From Bacteroidales bacterium (GTDB lineage Bacteria > Bacteroidota > Bacteroidia > Bacteroidales > UBA4417): DNA of 8,389 nucleotides. This document shows, in pieces, positions 1 through 5,674 of this stretch. The position numbers were made by a program, and so were the translations under genes. The number at the start of each line of letters is the position of its first letter. Within the stretch, counting starts at the first letter, position 1. The stretch is from positions 1 through 8,389 of the forward strand of contig JADJHD010000056.1 in the NCBI GenBank assembly GCA_016707705.1, given 5' to 3'. The notes beneath the pieces are model-generated. The model had not been told where the DNA came from. It did no database searches and was given only the letters and a program-made list of their open reading frames with translations.

Positions 1-419
1 CCAGAGTAAAGGTTCCCGTCTCCGTTGGCCGCCTTTTTCGCCGCTACCAATGCTTTTGCTTGCGTATCGTTTTCAACAAGAAAAGAGGAGAAATTCCAAT
101 TGGCCGTCCTGCCTCCGCCCATTTCGAGCGTGATCCTGTTATTCAGTTGTTCGATACGTAGTAACCGCATCTTTTCTTCACGCGCTTTTTCTTCTTTTTG
201 AATTTCCGCTTCACGTTTTTCCAAACATTTTTCGCACAATTTTCCCGGGTGAGACCATTTGTTTGTCCAGTCAAACGGAATTCCGGTCAGAGGGTTTTCG
301 ATCCGATCGACCCACCTCCAACGCATCGAAACACCGCATTCGCAATGGAGCGGCTTAGGTTCAGGCAGAAATATTTGCGTATTTCCCGGGGACAGGCTGG
401 GCACCAATTCTGTTTCCAT
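1..419 (-). CDS. DnaC-like helicase loader, N-terminal part (cut by window edge)
   Basis: This reading frame of about 139 codons is open at the left edge. The start at 419 is chosen because AAAGGAGG lies five bases upstream. A probable zinc finger is formed by Cys26, Cys28, Cys62 and Cys65. A highly charged helix follows at about residues 66-90 (rich in E, K and R). From about residue 108 the protein reads NFSSFLVEN...AKALVAAKKA...GNLY, the stretch that precedes the Walker A motif in DnaC/phage loader AAA+ ATPases; the P-loop itself would lie outside the window. Loaders of this family place the replicative helicase on single-stranded DNA at the origin. The gene overlaps the end of the winged-helix replication gene by 59 nt, an initiator-plus-loader pair common in phages. 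Zinc finger plus pre-Walker sequence make the family likely; ATPase activity is inferred because the catalytic part is not visible. Confidence 0.8.
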   Translation of the reverse strand, partial: METELVPSLSPGNTQIFLPEPKPLHCECGVSMRWRWVDRIENPLTGIPFDWTNKWSHPGKLCEKCLEKREAEIQKEEKAREEKMRLLRIEQLNNRITLEMGGGRTANWNFSSFLVENDTQAKALVAAKKAANGDGNLYS

Positions 420-1122
420 TCGATCCTCCTTTGTTGTAGTTTTTACCATCCCAAGAACGAATGGCGGCCATCCAGTCTTTCATAGGATTCCTACCATTTT
501 GTCCGTTTGATTCGTAATAGGCGTGGAATTTATCGGGGTCAACGACGTAACAGCTCGACCTGATGAATTCACGCACTTCATCAACCGTGGGGACAGAGAA
601 GCGGGGCCGAGTAGGCCCCATGTGTTTGTCTTTTTGTTTTGGTACGGTTTGGTCTGGTACGGTTAGGTTAGGTATGGTACGTGTCGGAAGGGTGTCGGTA
701 GAATTCCTCCTGGGTGTCGGTTGGGTGTCGGTTTCGTCTTTGTCACCGTAATCCTTGCCATGCAAAGCCCAAATTGAAACGAGAGTTTCCCGTTTTTTAG
801 AGAACTTTGACCGCAAGAAACGACCGGCATAATCAAGCCAATCATGGACATAAACACTTTCACCGTTCCTTTCGATGAACCCGAACTCTTCCAACCTCTG
901 GATAGCATCCCGAACGACATCGAGCTTCATGTTGAGCGTCTCGGACATGACCTCCGGCGAGGTGAGCGCTGTAACGTCCCCCGATGGGGAGACCTCCAGG
1001 ACCGACCACCAGAAACGATGTAAGAACCCAACGGCCTCATTTCGAGACCACCGCATTGCAGTTTGAAACCGGATCAGTTTAGAATGACGATCCAAATTTG
1101 TATGTGACTCAATCCAAGCCAT
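361..1122 (-). CDS. Phage replication initiator / replisome organizer, winged-helix N-terminus (DnaD-like)
   Basis: The frame encodes 253 aa in a single unbroken reading frame, with AGGGA about seven bases before the ATG. Residues 1 to about 110 start MAWIESHTNLDRHSKL and continue with an alternating helix pattern that reads as a winged-helix domain (SPEVMSETLNMK... DAIQRLEEFGFIE). A low-complexity linker rich in T, P, D and R follows (about 125-170). The C-terminal part contains FHAYYESNGQNGRNPMKDW, the YYESNGW-x-GxNPMKDW signature of phage DnaD/DnaB-like replication proteins. Such proteins bind the phage origin and recruit the helicase loader, and the loader gene overlaps the 3' end here. 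The origin may lie inside this gene, as in other phages, but no clear iterons were noticed. The assignment rests on signature recognition, not alignment. Confidence 0.8.
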   Translation of the reverse strand: MAWIESHTNLDRHSKLIRFQTAMRWSRNEAVGFLHRFWWSVLEVSPSGDVTALTSPEVMSETLNMKLDVVRDAIQRLEEFGFIERNGESVYVHDWLDYAGRFLRSKFSKKRETLVSIWALHGKDYGDKDETDTQPTPRRNSTDTLPTRTIPNLTVPDQTVPKQKDKHMGPTRPRFSVPTVDEVREFIRSSCYVVDPDKFHAYYESNGQNGRNPMKDWMAAIRSWDGKNYNKGGSNGNRIGAQPVPGKYANISA

Positions 1123-1140
1123 TTTGTTTCCCTGGTGTCA

Positions 1141-1338
1141 TTAAATTTTTCTACCTCTGGCCAAAATCGAATCCGCCATTTTTAGCCAGTATGTATGTCC
1201 CCGAAAAACGACCTGCTGTTTTAGTGAAAGTGTCTTTCGGTATTTCTCAAGCCCAACCGCCAAACCAGTCAACGCTTCAACCGCGTCCCGCAAAAGCTCC
1301 TCCCGGCATTCGCAAGAGTGGTGCATTTGGCACCTCAT
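1141..1338 (-). CDS. Small hypothetical protein, 65 aa
   Basis: The frame begins MRCQMHHSCECREELLRDAVE and encodes a probably helical protein with a Cys pair near the N-terminus (CEC) and a basic C-terminus. Its ATG abuts the stop codon of the 29-aa gene upstream, which suggests translational coupling, and only 18 nt separate its stop from the replication initiator. No family is recognised. Position between the nuclease and replication genes fits a small early phage protein. The main support is the tight packing with neighbours and the lack of a competing frame. Confidence 0.55.
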   Translation of the reverse strand: MRCQMHHSCECREELLRDAVEALTGLAVGLEKYRKTLSLKQQVVFRGHTYWLKMADSILARGRKI

Positions 1339-1428
1339 TTAATCGGCATCCCAGAAAATCCAAATCAGAGCAGGAACCCATATGAGAGCGACGATTATGA
1401 GCCAGCAGGATGCGAATATTTCCCTCAT
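1339..1428 (-). CDS. 29-aa single-span membrane micro-protein
   Basis: The protein reads MREIFASCW followed by LIIVALIWVPALIWIFW and a short acidic end (DAD). That is one hydrophobic segment covering nearly the whole chain, so an inner-membrane peptide is likely. Its ATG overlaps the TGA of the 56-aa gene (ATGA), and its TAA is followed directly by the ATG of the 65-aa gene. This stop/start chaining is the main evidence that it is translated. No family or function is recognised. Confidence 0.5.
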   Translation of the reverse strand: MREIFASCWLIIVALIWVPALIWIFWDAD

Positions 1429-1595
1429 TTCTTTTCGATGCAAAACGCCATCGCCCCGGTGTCTTTTGATTGAGAGAAACCGTTAAAGTCTTTAGCGGCC
1501 TTGATGCACGATTCTTGCGTAGTGAACCCCTCCACCAGTTTAAGGAAAGGTCCGTTACCACCGTAAAGAAGAATTACAAGGACGAACGATGTCAT
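1425..1595 (-). CDS. Small hypothetical protein, 56 aa, hydrophobic N-terminus
   Basis: The chain starts MTSFVLVILLYGG, a short hydrophobic leader that may be a signal sequence or membrane anchor. It is followed by a hydrophilic domain (GPFLKLVEGFTTQESCIKAA ... GAMAFCIEKK) with two cysteines about 22 residues apart, which could form a disulfide outside the cytoplasm. Small phage proteins of this layout (hydrophobic start, FxxMxxC-like helix, C-terminal Cys) are common but uncharacterised. The ATG overlaps the stop of the nuclease gene (ATGA), and the stop overlaps the next ATG. The nearest SD-like GGAG is 14 nt away, so translation probably depends on coupling. Confidence 0.6.
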   Translation of the reverse strand: MTSFVLVILLYGGNGPFLKLVEGFTTQESCIKAAKDFNGFSQSKDTGAMAFCIEKK

Positions 1596-1877
1596 GGTAT
1601 GTTTGCAAACTCCTTTTTCTGGATCGCTTCCAGAATTACTGGAACGTGTTCAAATCGACGAACCTGTGCGGGAGTGAACCGGAACACTCGCCACCCGAGG
1701 GAAGCGGCCGCGTTATATTTCTCCATGTCCTTAACGAACCCGGCCCCGCGTGTGCCGGCCACGAACCCAAGCCCCGCCCTCTACCTCCATCGCCACTTTG
1801 TTTTCTGGCCAGGCGTAGTCGAACCTCCAACGCCTTTCGGGGTGGAACATGTATTCTTGAACTCCGCCAACTATCAT
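1592..1877 (-). CDS. PD-(D/E)XK endonuclease, Vsr/DUF559-like (one frameshift)
   Basis: Read through one frameshift, this gives about 95 aa: MIVGGVQEYMFHPERRWRFD... YAWPENKVAMEVEGGAW... RGRHTRG, then GFVKDMEKYNAAASLGWRVF and FTPAQVRRFEH. The Asp in WRFDYAWP and the EVEGG strand that follows are the expected metal-binding acidic residues of a PD-(D/E)XK core, and GWRVFRFTP is typical of Vsr/DUF559-type nucleases. In phage recombination clusters such genes sit where RusA-type Holliday-junction resolvases occur elsewhere, so branched-DNA cleavage is a reasonable inference. The frame breaks near 1745-1751 within the GC-rich RHTRG/GFVKD junction; without correction the protein stops shortly after RGRHTRG. 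The gene starts two bases after the recT stop and ends overlapping the 56-aa gene by four bases. Confidence 0.72.
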
Positions 1878-1879
1878 CG

Positions 1880-2730
1880 TCACTCAGGCTCCTGCGCCGT
1901 CCCGGCTTCATCGTCAAGAACCTTCGACGTTTCGACCTTTACAGGTTCGGCCAACTGTTCAACCACAACTGCGTCATCGAACGCGACTTCGGGAATTCCA
2001 TCTTTACCGCCGTCGTTAATCACCGTTCCTTGGTCTGCCGTTATCGCTCGTTGCATGTCTACGGACATTGGCCCCCATTTGGAAATGAGCATCTTTACAA
2101 CCGTCTTCAAAGCCATGGCGTCGAAGTTTGTTTTCCAAACCGATCCAGGATAAGCGAACGACTTTGAGTAACGCTTCCCGTGTTTCTCGACGTCCTCTGT
2201 CTTCATAAACAGGGCCTTTCGAATCCGTTGATCAAGCGGAAATAAGCGAAATAACCGACAACCTTGTCGCTCTTCCTCCCGTCAACGTCGTATTCCATTT
2301 CCCTGTAAGCTTGTTGTGTGTTTTAGTTCCCTTCGTAAACTACGTCGGCGTTGATCGTTTGGTATTGGCGCGACCGCTGGGCCAACTGAACGAAACCCTT
2401 CCAGCCCATCTGGAAGTTAGCTTTCGTCGTTCCGTCCTTCCCGTTCTTGTAAGGGACGATGGGCAAACCCCAAGGCCGGATTGATCGGGAGGTCAAGCGT
2501 TGCCGCCATCGCCGCCGCCGATACAACTGTCATCGGGTCGGCTTCTTTCAACTGCTTGTTGTTGTTGGTGCAGGCGATTATTGAGGACATAAACCCAGCC
2601 GCCCTGTTCCCCAACATTTCACCGAACCGCTTTTTACATCCACCCGTTCAAGTAACCCAGACAACGAAACTCCACGTTTCACGTCATCCGCTTTTGCCAA
2701 CGCTTGCCCAACTTCACTCGTGCTTGCCAT
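1880..2730 (-). CDS. recT: RecT-family single-strand annealing protein (several frameshifts)
   Basis: The start at 2730 has GGAGG six bases upstream and follows the exonuclease stop directly. Pieces in different frames join into a RecT protein of about 285 aa: an N-terminal LSGLLERV segment, MLGNRAAGFMSSIIACTNNN, LDLPINPALGFA, IVPYKNGKDGTTKANFQMGW, KGFVQLAQRSRQYQTINADV, GRKSDKVVGYFAYFRLINGF and FDAMALKTVVKMLISKWGPM. These are the core RecT/Redbeta-like signatures. RecT anneals complementary single strands exposed by the partner exonuclease, here the YqaJ gene just upstream. The C-terminal tail is acidic (ending DDEAGTAQEPE), usual for single-strand DNA-binding partners. At least five frame breaks occur: the A5 run at 2631-2635, two missing bases near 2461, GGG and AAAA runs around 2320-2332, and an A-run near 2210. 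Each is repaired by one or two bases. Confidence 0.88.
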
Positions 2731-2731
2731 T

Positions 2732-3650
2732 TTAGGCCTCCATTACTTCTGTTTTTTGGATAAGGAACCGCCGTGCGACGGTTTCTTTCCTGAACTGCTC
2801 GTATAAATCCGTGTTGTCTTTTTTGAATGCGTCCGCGTCAAACCTCCGCGTCTTCATGTTCGCCCATCGTATTTTCCACCCACGGGCCAGACCCGTTTCG
2901 GCATCGCCCAACTTTTTGGCGCAAAATGTTTTCCTGTTCTTCAATTTGGCCTTCTAAGGCCGCGGCGTCTTTTTTCATGCCTTCCAGCGTGTCCAAAATG
3001 GCCGCCGATTCAATGTCCAGATCAATCGTTTTTCCGTCCTCGGCCTGGGGGTAGAGCGTTGATAATGTGTCTTTGTCGGTTGATTTGGCTTGTGGTGGGA
3101 CCTTCTTTAATACAAACTCGTTCCAGAAATATACTTCCCTGCGGATCAAATCGCTTATTATCTTTTCGTCGCGCTCTACCGTCTTGACCTTAAAATCCTG
3201 GTTTCCGATCAATACGGCAACGTAACATTTAGCCGCGCCCGTCACGGCCAAATAATGAAGGGCTTGGATCACATACTCACGCGGGACCTCTTCGCCGTCC
3301 CACTCTTTGGCCTTCCATGCGGAGGTCGTTTTGCACTCAACAATCGCATCTTCTTTCAAAACCTTCCTGTCAATGTTCGCCCGGATAAAATCGTATCCCG
3401 GATGCGTAAGCGTTCGATTAACCCGGTTGACTACTTTCCCTGTCTGCTCTTCAAACAGTTCGGCTACCGCTTCTTCAAGCCGTGTCCCAAGTTTTACTTG
3501 GAGCTTATCCGAAATATCTTCCGGCGTTATTGCCCCTGTTTTCTCGGCCCAAACGGCAAGAGGAGAACGCCATCGCGATAACCCAACACAGGCCGCCGCG
3601 TCACTTCCGCCGATGTATTTGGTTCTGTCGCCGTGTTTATCTTCCATCAT
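2732..3650 (-). CDS. YqaJ-family viral recombinase / 5'-3' exonuclease (one frameshift)
   Basis: About 306 aa once one base is restored. The N-terminus has IGGSDAAACVGLSRW (residues 13-27), a family hallmark, then LGTRLEEAVAELF (54-66), ANIDR with catalytic Asp94, VECKT with Glu105 and Lys107, and REYVIQALHYLAVTG, the Q-x3-Y helix of lambda-exonuclease-like PD-(D/E)XK enzymes. It should resect double-strand ends to give single strands for the downstream RecT. The frame breaks at the A5 run near 2910: adding one A joins ENILRQK to LGDAETGLARGWKIRWAN, and the protein then ends FLIQKTEVMEA just before the recT ATG. Two adjacent ATGs (3650, 3647) follow AGGGG; the second has the better spacing. 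The start overlaps the preceding small gene by 14 nt. Confidence 0.88.
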
Positions 3651-3804
3651 CGTCCCCTAAATTGTTGGCTGGGGCGGATAGGGTCATACCGCCCCGGGGT
3701 TGCACGAGCCCCGCGTACGCCGGGGAATTGACCCTCCCATGGGAGCCAAAGCCATCAACATTCAACGCCAACCACGTTCCAACCGCCGAAGAAACCGCCA
3801 TCAT
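3637..3804 (-). CDS. Small hypothetical protein, 55 aa
   Basis: Starts MMAVSSAVGTWLALNVDGF, a mildly hydrophobic N-terminus, and continues with a Gly/Pro/Asn-rich polar tail ending NNLGDDDGR. The two ATGs at 3804 and 3801 directly follow a TGA in another frame (TGATG), suggesting coupling. The 3' end runs 14 nt into the exonuclease gene. No family is recognised; a short exported or membrane-linked phage peptide is possible. Support is limited to packing and start context. Confidence 0.4.
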   Translation of the reverse strand: MMAVSSAVGTWLALNVDGFGSHGRVNSPAYAGLVQPRGGMTLSAPANNLGDDDGR

Positions 3805-3850
3805 CAAGCCGCCATAACCAGAACGAAAAAAACACAACCGCAAAATTCAC
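3755..3850 (-). CDS. Possible small hydrophobic peptide, GTG start
   Basis: A GTG at 3850 is preceded by AGAGGGG five bases upstream. As written the frame gives 31 aa beginning VNFAVVFFSFWLW and overlaps the 55-aa gene. A T7 run sits in its eighth or ninth codon. If the true run were T8, the peptide would end after 15 residues (MNFAVVFFFVLVMAA) exactly at the TGATG junction with the next gene. That version fits the coupling pattern of this operon better. Existence and length are both uncertain. Confidence 0.3.
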   Translation of the reverse strand: MNFAVVFFSFWLWRLDDGGFFGGWNVVGVEC

Positions 3851-3863
3851 GTTTTCCCCTCTT

Positions 3864-3950
3864 TCAGCCCGGCAAGAAACGCAAACGGCCCTCAAATCGC
3901 ACCGCCTGGATCTGGCATTTATAACAATGCGGCCCGATGTCCCGCGTCAC
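3864..3950 (-). CDS. Possible short Cys-containing peptide or displaced tail of the Lar-like gene
   Basis: The stretch reads GPHCYKCQIQAVRFEGRLRF, with one CxxC pair, and looks coding rather than random. A GTG at 3950 would give 28 aa. The same frame extends upstream without a stop into the Lar-like gene, so it could instead be the true C-terminus of that gene after a frameshift. No second Cys pair is visible, so a complete zinc finger would need a partner chain. Confidence 0.3.
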   Translation of the reverse strand: MTRDIGPHCYKCQIQAVRFEGRLRFLPG

Positions 3951-3969
3951 TGTTCCGGTGTGGGCAATC

Positions 3970-4248
3970 TTACCAACCCGCCCAAGCAGACGCGGTTCCC
4001 TCGCGCAATTTCCCAACAGTCGGGCGCGTTGCCCACTTTGCCGACGCCTCAACCGCATCTTCCCCCGGCATCTGCGCCCCACATGCACACGAAACGAACC
4101 ATTGGTCGTCGGAGTTTTCAAAACATGGCCGCTTCAAACAGAACGGACACGGCTTTAGATTCCGTTCGATTATTGAAATGTCGGCATCCGAGATAGTTTC
4201 CTCCGGGCTTGCCGTTTTCCATTCGTCGTGTCCTGGTATTGTCTCCAT
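3970..4248 (-). CDS. Lar-like restriction-alleviation / zinc-ribbon protein
   Basis: With the start at 4248 (GGGAGG four bases upstream) the protein is 92 aa. An acidic N-terminal region is followed by LKPCPFC (Cys34, Cys37), then WFVSCACGAQMP (Cys54, Cys56) and EAVxKWNTRP-like EASAKWATRP. This CPFC - CxCG - KWNxRP layout is characteristic of the Lar family, which in the Rac prophage modulates host type I restriction. Most phage members are untested, so the function here is inferred. The frame is open upstream to an ATG at 4341 overlapping the TGA of the HTH gene; the extra 31 residues (including MNNRLYYTLTQIRN) could be a coupled N-terminus or a separate micro-protein. The last 15-20 residues, after ATRP, do not look family-like and may be affected by a frameshift. 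Confidence 0.7.
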   Translation of the reverse strand: METIPGHDEWKTASPEETISDADISIIERNLKPCPFCLKRPCFENSDDQWFVSCACGAQMPGEDAVEASAKWATRPTVGKLREGTASAWAGW

Positions 4249-4337
4249 GGTGCCTCCCTGGTTTCTGATTTGTGTTAACGTGTAATACAGTCGATTATTC
4301 ATGTCGATCATCGATTCGATATTTCGCACGTTCCTGC

Positions 4338-4613
4338 TCATACCGCCCCCCTTTCAACACGGATTCGACAGTGATTTTTTGAATTTGATACGCGCCGCCC
4401 GGCCATCCATCGGTCGATCTCGGCCCGGCGGAACCTGACGCATTTGTTCGTAAGGCGAAATTGGGGGAGGTCGTAGAGGGCAACCATGTTGTATACCGTG
4501 CCCTCAGATACGTTCATATATTGAGCCACCTGCCGAATGTCCATGACCTCCGGCGCCGGGGCCGACCGTTTCAGTGTTTCAAGGATTTCGGTCAAAATCT
4601 GGTCGGTTGTCAT
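4338..4613 (-). CDS. Helix-turn-helix protein, excisionase/HTH_17 type
   Basis: This 91-aa protein has a short helical N-terminus and then MDIRQVAQYMNVSEGTVYNM (residues 24-43) and LPQFRLTNKCVRFRRAEIDR followed by WM (to residue 70). That is the MerR-like winged HTH of the HTH_17/excisionase group: recognition helix after VSEGTVY, wing at the F-R-x(6)-RFRR segment. Such proteins serve as recombination directionality factors or small transcription regulators; with an integrase present, Xis is the natural candidate, though it lies in the early operon away from int. The ATG overlaps the stop of the 103-aa gene (ATGA). The tail after residue 72 is basic and unassigned. Confidence 0.78.
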   Translation of the reverse strand: MTTDQILTEILETLKRSAPAPEVMDIRQVAQYMNVSEGTVYNMVALYDLPQFRLTNKCVRFRRAEIDRWMAGRRVSNSKNHCRIRVERGAV

Positions 4614-4921
4614 TTTTTAATCTCCCGCATCCCAGGAAGTGACTTCTTAGGCTCGGCGCATGGGATAAAATCTTTCCAGTCAAGATTCCATCCGTGTTCA
4701 TCAATAAGAAAAGCCGCCTCAGCAGGGAGAGGCCTTTCCCGCCATGTAAATTGCGCCGGGGGCGCATTTTCTCCCATCCCTTGCTTTATGTCGCGGTATA
4801 CCGACATTACGGTGCAAGAGTGTTGACGAACAAACATTTGATGGCGCAGTTTTCGCGCCAGGGTTCCAAAATAAACCACACGTTCCCCGTTGACAAACTT
4901 GGCCGACGTGTTTGGTTTCAT
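4610..4921 (-). CDS. Hypothetical phage protein, 103 aa
   Basis: The start at 4921 is chosen over upstream ATGs because GAGGAAG lies just before it and the ATG overlaps the TGA of the HTH gene upstream (ATGA). The chain begins MKPNTSAKFVNGERVVYFG, which reads like the first strands of a small SH3/KOW-type barrel, continues with a basic stretch and SVYRDIKQGM, and ends with a mixed region (EAAFLIDEHGWNLDWKDFIP). No family is recognised. Its regulator-cluster position suggests an early accessory or regulatory role, but nothing in the sequence proves it. Confidence 0.65.
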   Translation of the reverse strand: MKPNTSAKFVNGERVVYFGTLARKLRHQMFVRQHSCTVMSVYRDIKQGMGENAPPAQFTWRERPLPAEAAFLIDEHGWNLDWKDFIPCAEPKKSLPGMREIKK

Positions 4922-5163
4922 CGCTTCCTCAATCCCGGAAGAGCCAGCTGGCGTTCCGGGAACGCCTTCTTTTGTGCGCCGAATATGTCCTCGCCACGGA
5001 GGTACCGCCACGGCACGGAGATGGTAAGACGCTGGCACAATAGGGAAAGCTCCCACCCCTGGGGAACCCTCGCCCCCTCAAGAAATTCGTAAAAGCGTCG
5101 GCGTGGAATTTGTTCATCGCACGCAAGAAAAATTTGACGGACAGAAAGGCCCCTTGACTCCAA
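4918..5163 (-). CDS. XRE/Cro-like helix-turn-helix protein, first gene of the leftward operon
   Basis: The frame gives 81 aa: LSVRQIFLACDEQIPRRRFY forms the HTH core (about residues 6-25), EFLEGARVPQGWELSLLCQR and LTISVPWRYLRGED resemble the remaining helices of an XRE domain, where a 'start-HTH-GxxxP-L..LA..L.V....L.G' pattern is expected. A short basic tail follows. The start is uncertain: TTG 5163 is in frame but lacks a good SD, and FLRNQ just upstream, in the same open frame, would complete helix 1; no ATG serves it, and a GTG at 5191 in another frame would fit after one indel. As the first gene behind the operator-bearing promoter it may be a Cro-like or activator protein. Confidence 0.6.
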   Translation of the reverse strand: MESRGLSVRQIFLACDEQIPRRRFYEFLEGARVPQGWELSLLCQRLTISVPWRYLRGEDIFGAQKKAFPERQLALPGLRKR

Positions 5164-5251
5164 CTGGTTCCGAAGGAACGTGAAGATTCACCGACAGCAA
5201 GACATGGTTGCGGACTTTCCAAATAAAAAAATTTGAGCCAGAATCAAAGAA

Positions 5252-5290
5252 CAGCCCCGCCCCCCGGTGTGAACCGGAAAGGCGGGGCTG
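5252..5290 (-). promoter_or_regulatory. Two-tier hairpin in the leftward operon leader
   Basis: CAGCCCCGCC at 5252-5261 pairs perfectly with GGCGGGGCTG at 5281-5290. Nested inside, CCGGT and ACCGG pair around a four-base loop. In the leftward transcript it is followed by TTCTTTGATTCT, which is U-rich but not a clean run, so it may be a weak terminator or an RNA element acting on elongation. It lies between the promoter and the first gene. Confidence 0.6.
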
Positions 5291-5382
5291 GGGGAGATAC
5301 GCATGAGCGTGTGTTGTCTTGTCGTAAAAGTTTTGGGAGATTGGCGAAACCTTGCCAGGTCGGAGTCCCATCCCCCAAATGG

Positions 5383-5413
5383 AAAAACCCACGGCGTTAA
5401 TTTCGGCTGTGGG
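5383..5413 (-). terminator. Intrinsic terminator / attenuator in the leftward leader
   Basis: On the minus strand an 8-bp stem, CCCACAGC with GCCGTGGG (one G-U pair), encloses a 10-nt loop and is followed directly by TTTTT and then CC. It lies about 140 nt downstream of the predicted start and well before the first gene, so it would stop transcription early unless relieved. The stop codon of the 13-codon frame lies within its loop. Confidence 0.6.
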
Positions 5414-5438
5414 CTTCATGGGCAAGGTCTCGCTTCAT
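5397..5438 (-). CDS. Possible leader peptide, 13 aa
   Basis: ATG at 5438 is preceded by GGAG with a six-base gap, a good ribosome site. The frame is MKRDLAHEAHSRN and stops inside the loop of the terminator hairpin that follows. A ribosome translating it would cover the 5' arm of the terminator, as in attenuation leaders. It has no run of one amino acid that would point to a particular charged tRNA. Confidence 0.35.
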   Translation of the reverse strand: MKRDLAHEAHSRN

Positions 5439-5475
5439 ATTTAACTCCGTTTTGTTGTAAAATTTGGGCTGTCTT

Positions 5476-5512
5476 CGCGGACAGGCCCATTTGCGGGAGG
5501 CGTCCGCTTTTT
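5476..5512 (+). terminator. Possible plus-strand terminator; alternative hairpin of the leftward leader
   Basis: GCGGAC and GTCCGC pair across a 19-nt loop and are followed on the plus strand by TTTTTT. As a plus-strand terminator it would block transcription from reaching the leftward promoter. In the leftward transcript the same arms overlap a second possible hairpin (GGGC-TGTC with GACA-GCCC), so the two folds exclude each other. Confidence 0.45.
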
Positions 5513-5557
5513 TGTTGCGCCTCTAAATCGTTCGGTGCTTTGTTCGGCTACAGGGAT

Positions 5558-5586
5558 AGTATGCCATGATTAATCATGATTGTCAA
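5558..5586 (-). promoter_or_regulatory. Leftward early promoter with palindromic operator
   Basis: Read on the minus strand, TTGACA (5586-5581) is followed after 17 nt by CATACT (5563-5558), four of six matches to the -10 consensus. The spacer contains the perfect 14-bp palindrome CATGATTAATCATG (5565-5578), placed where a bound repressor would block RNA polymerase. The predicted start is near 5550, giving a leader of about 390 nt before the first gene. Confidence 0.65.
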
Positions 5587-5613
5587 GGGGGAATCTGTGA
5601 CCAATCATAAAAA

Positions 5614-5630
5614 TTTACAATTCGTTTACA
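5614..5630. repeat. Tandem TTTACA motifs, 11-bp spacing
   Basis: TTTACA occurs at 5614-5619 and 5625-5630, with a related TTTACC at 5639. The spacing is one helical turn, the layout of paired protein sites on one DNA face. A matching pair occurs at 8190 and 8201 beside the rightward promoter. Confidence 0.4.
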
Positions 5631-5674
5631 AGGGGTAATTTACCGTCGGGGAAAAGACGTAAGACCTAATTGGT

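Noticed and set aside
1470..2167. Long plus-strand frames opposite the nuclease and recT
   Set aside because: They are shadows of the minus-strand genes, with no recognisable domains and biased composition.
5114..5425. 103-aa minus-strand frame through the leader
   Set aside because: It has no convincing domain, crosses two strong hairpins and ends inside the XRE-like gene in another frame.
5303..5569. 88-aa plus-strand frame with a GGGGGAG-like site before its ATG
   Set aside because: It covers the leader hairpins and terminators, has an odd Cys/Arg-rich composition with no domain, and runs into the leftward promoter; the RNA-structure reading explains the stretch better.
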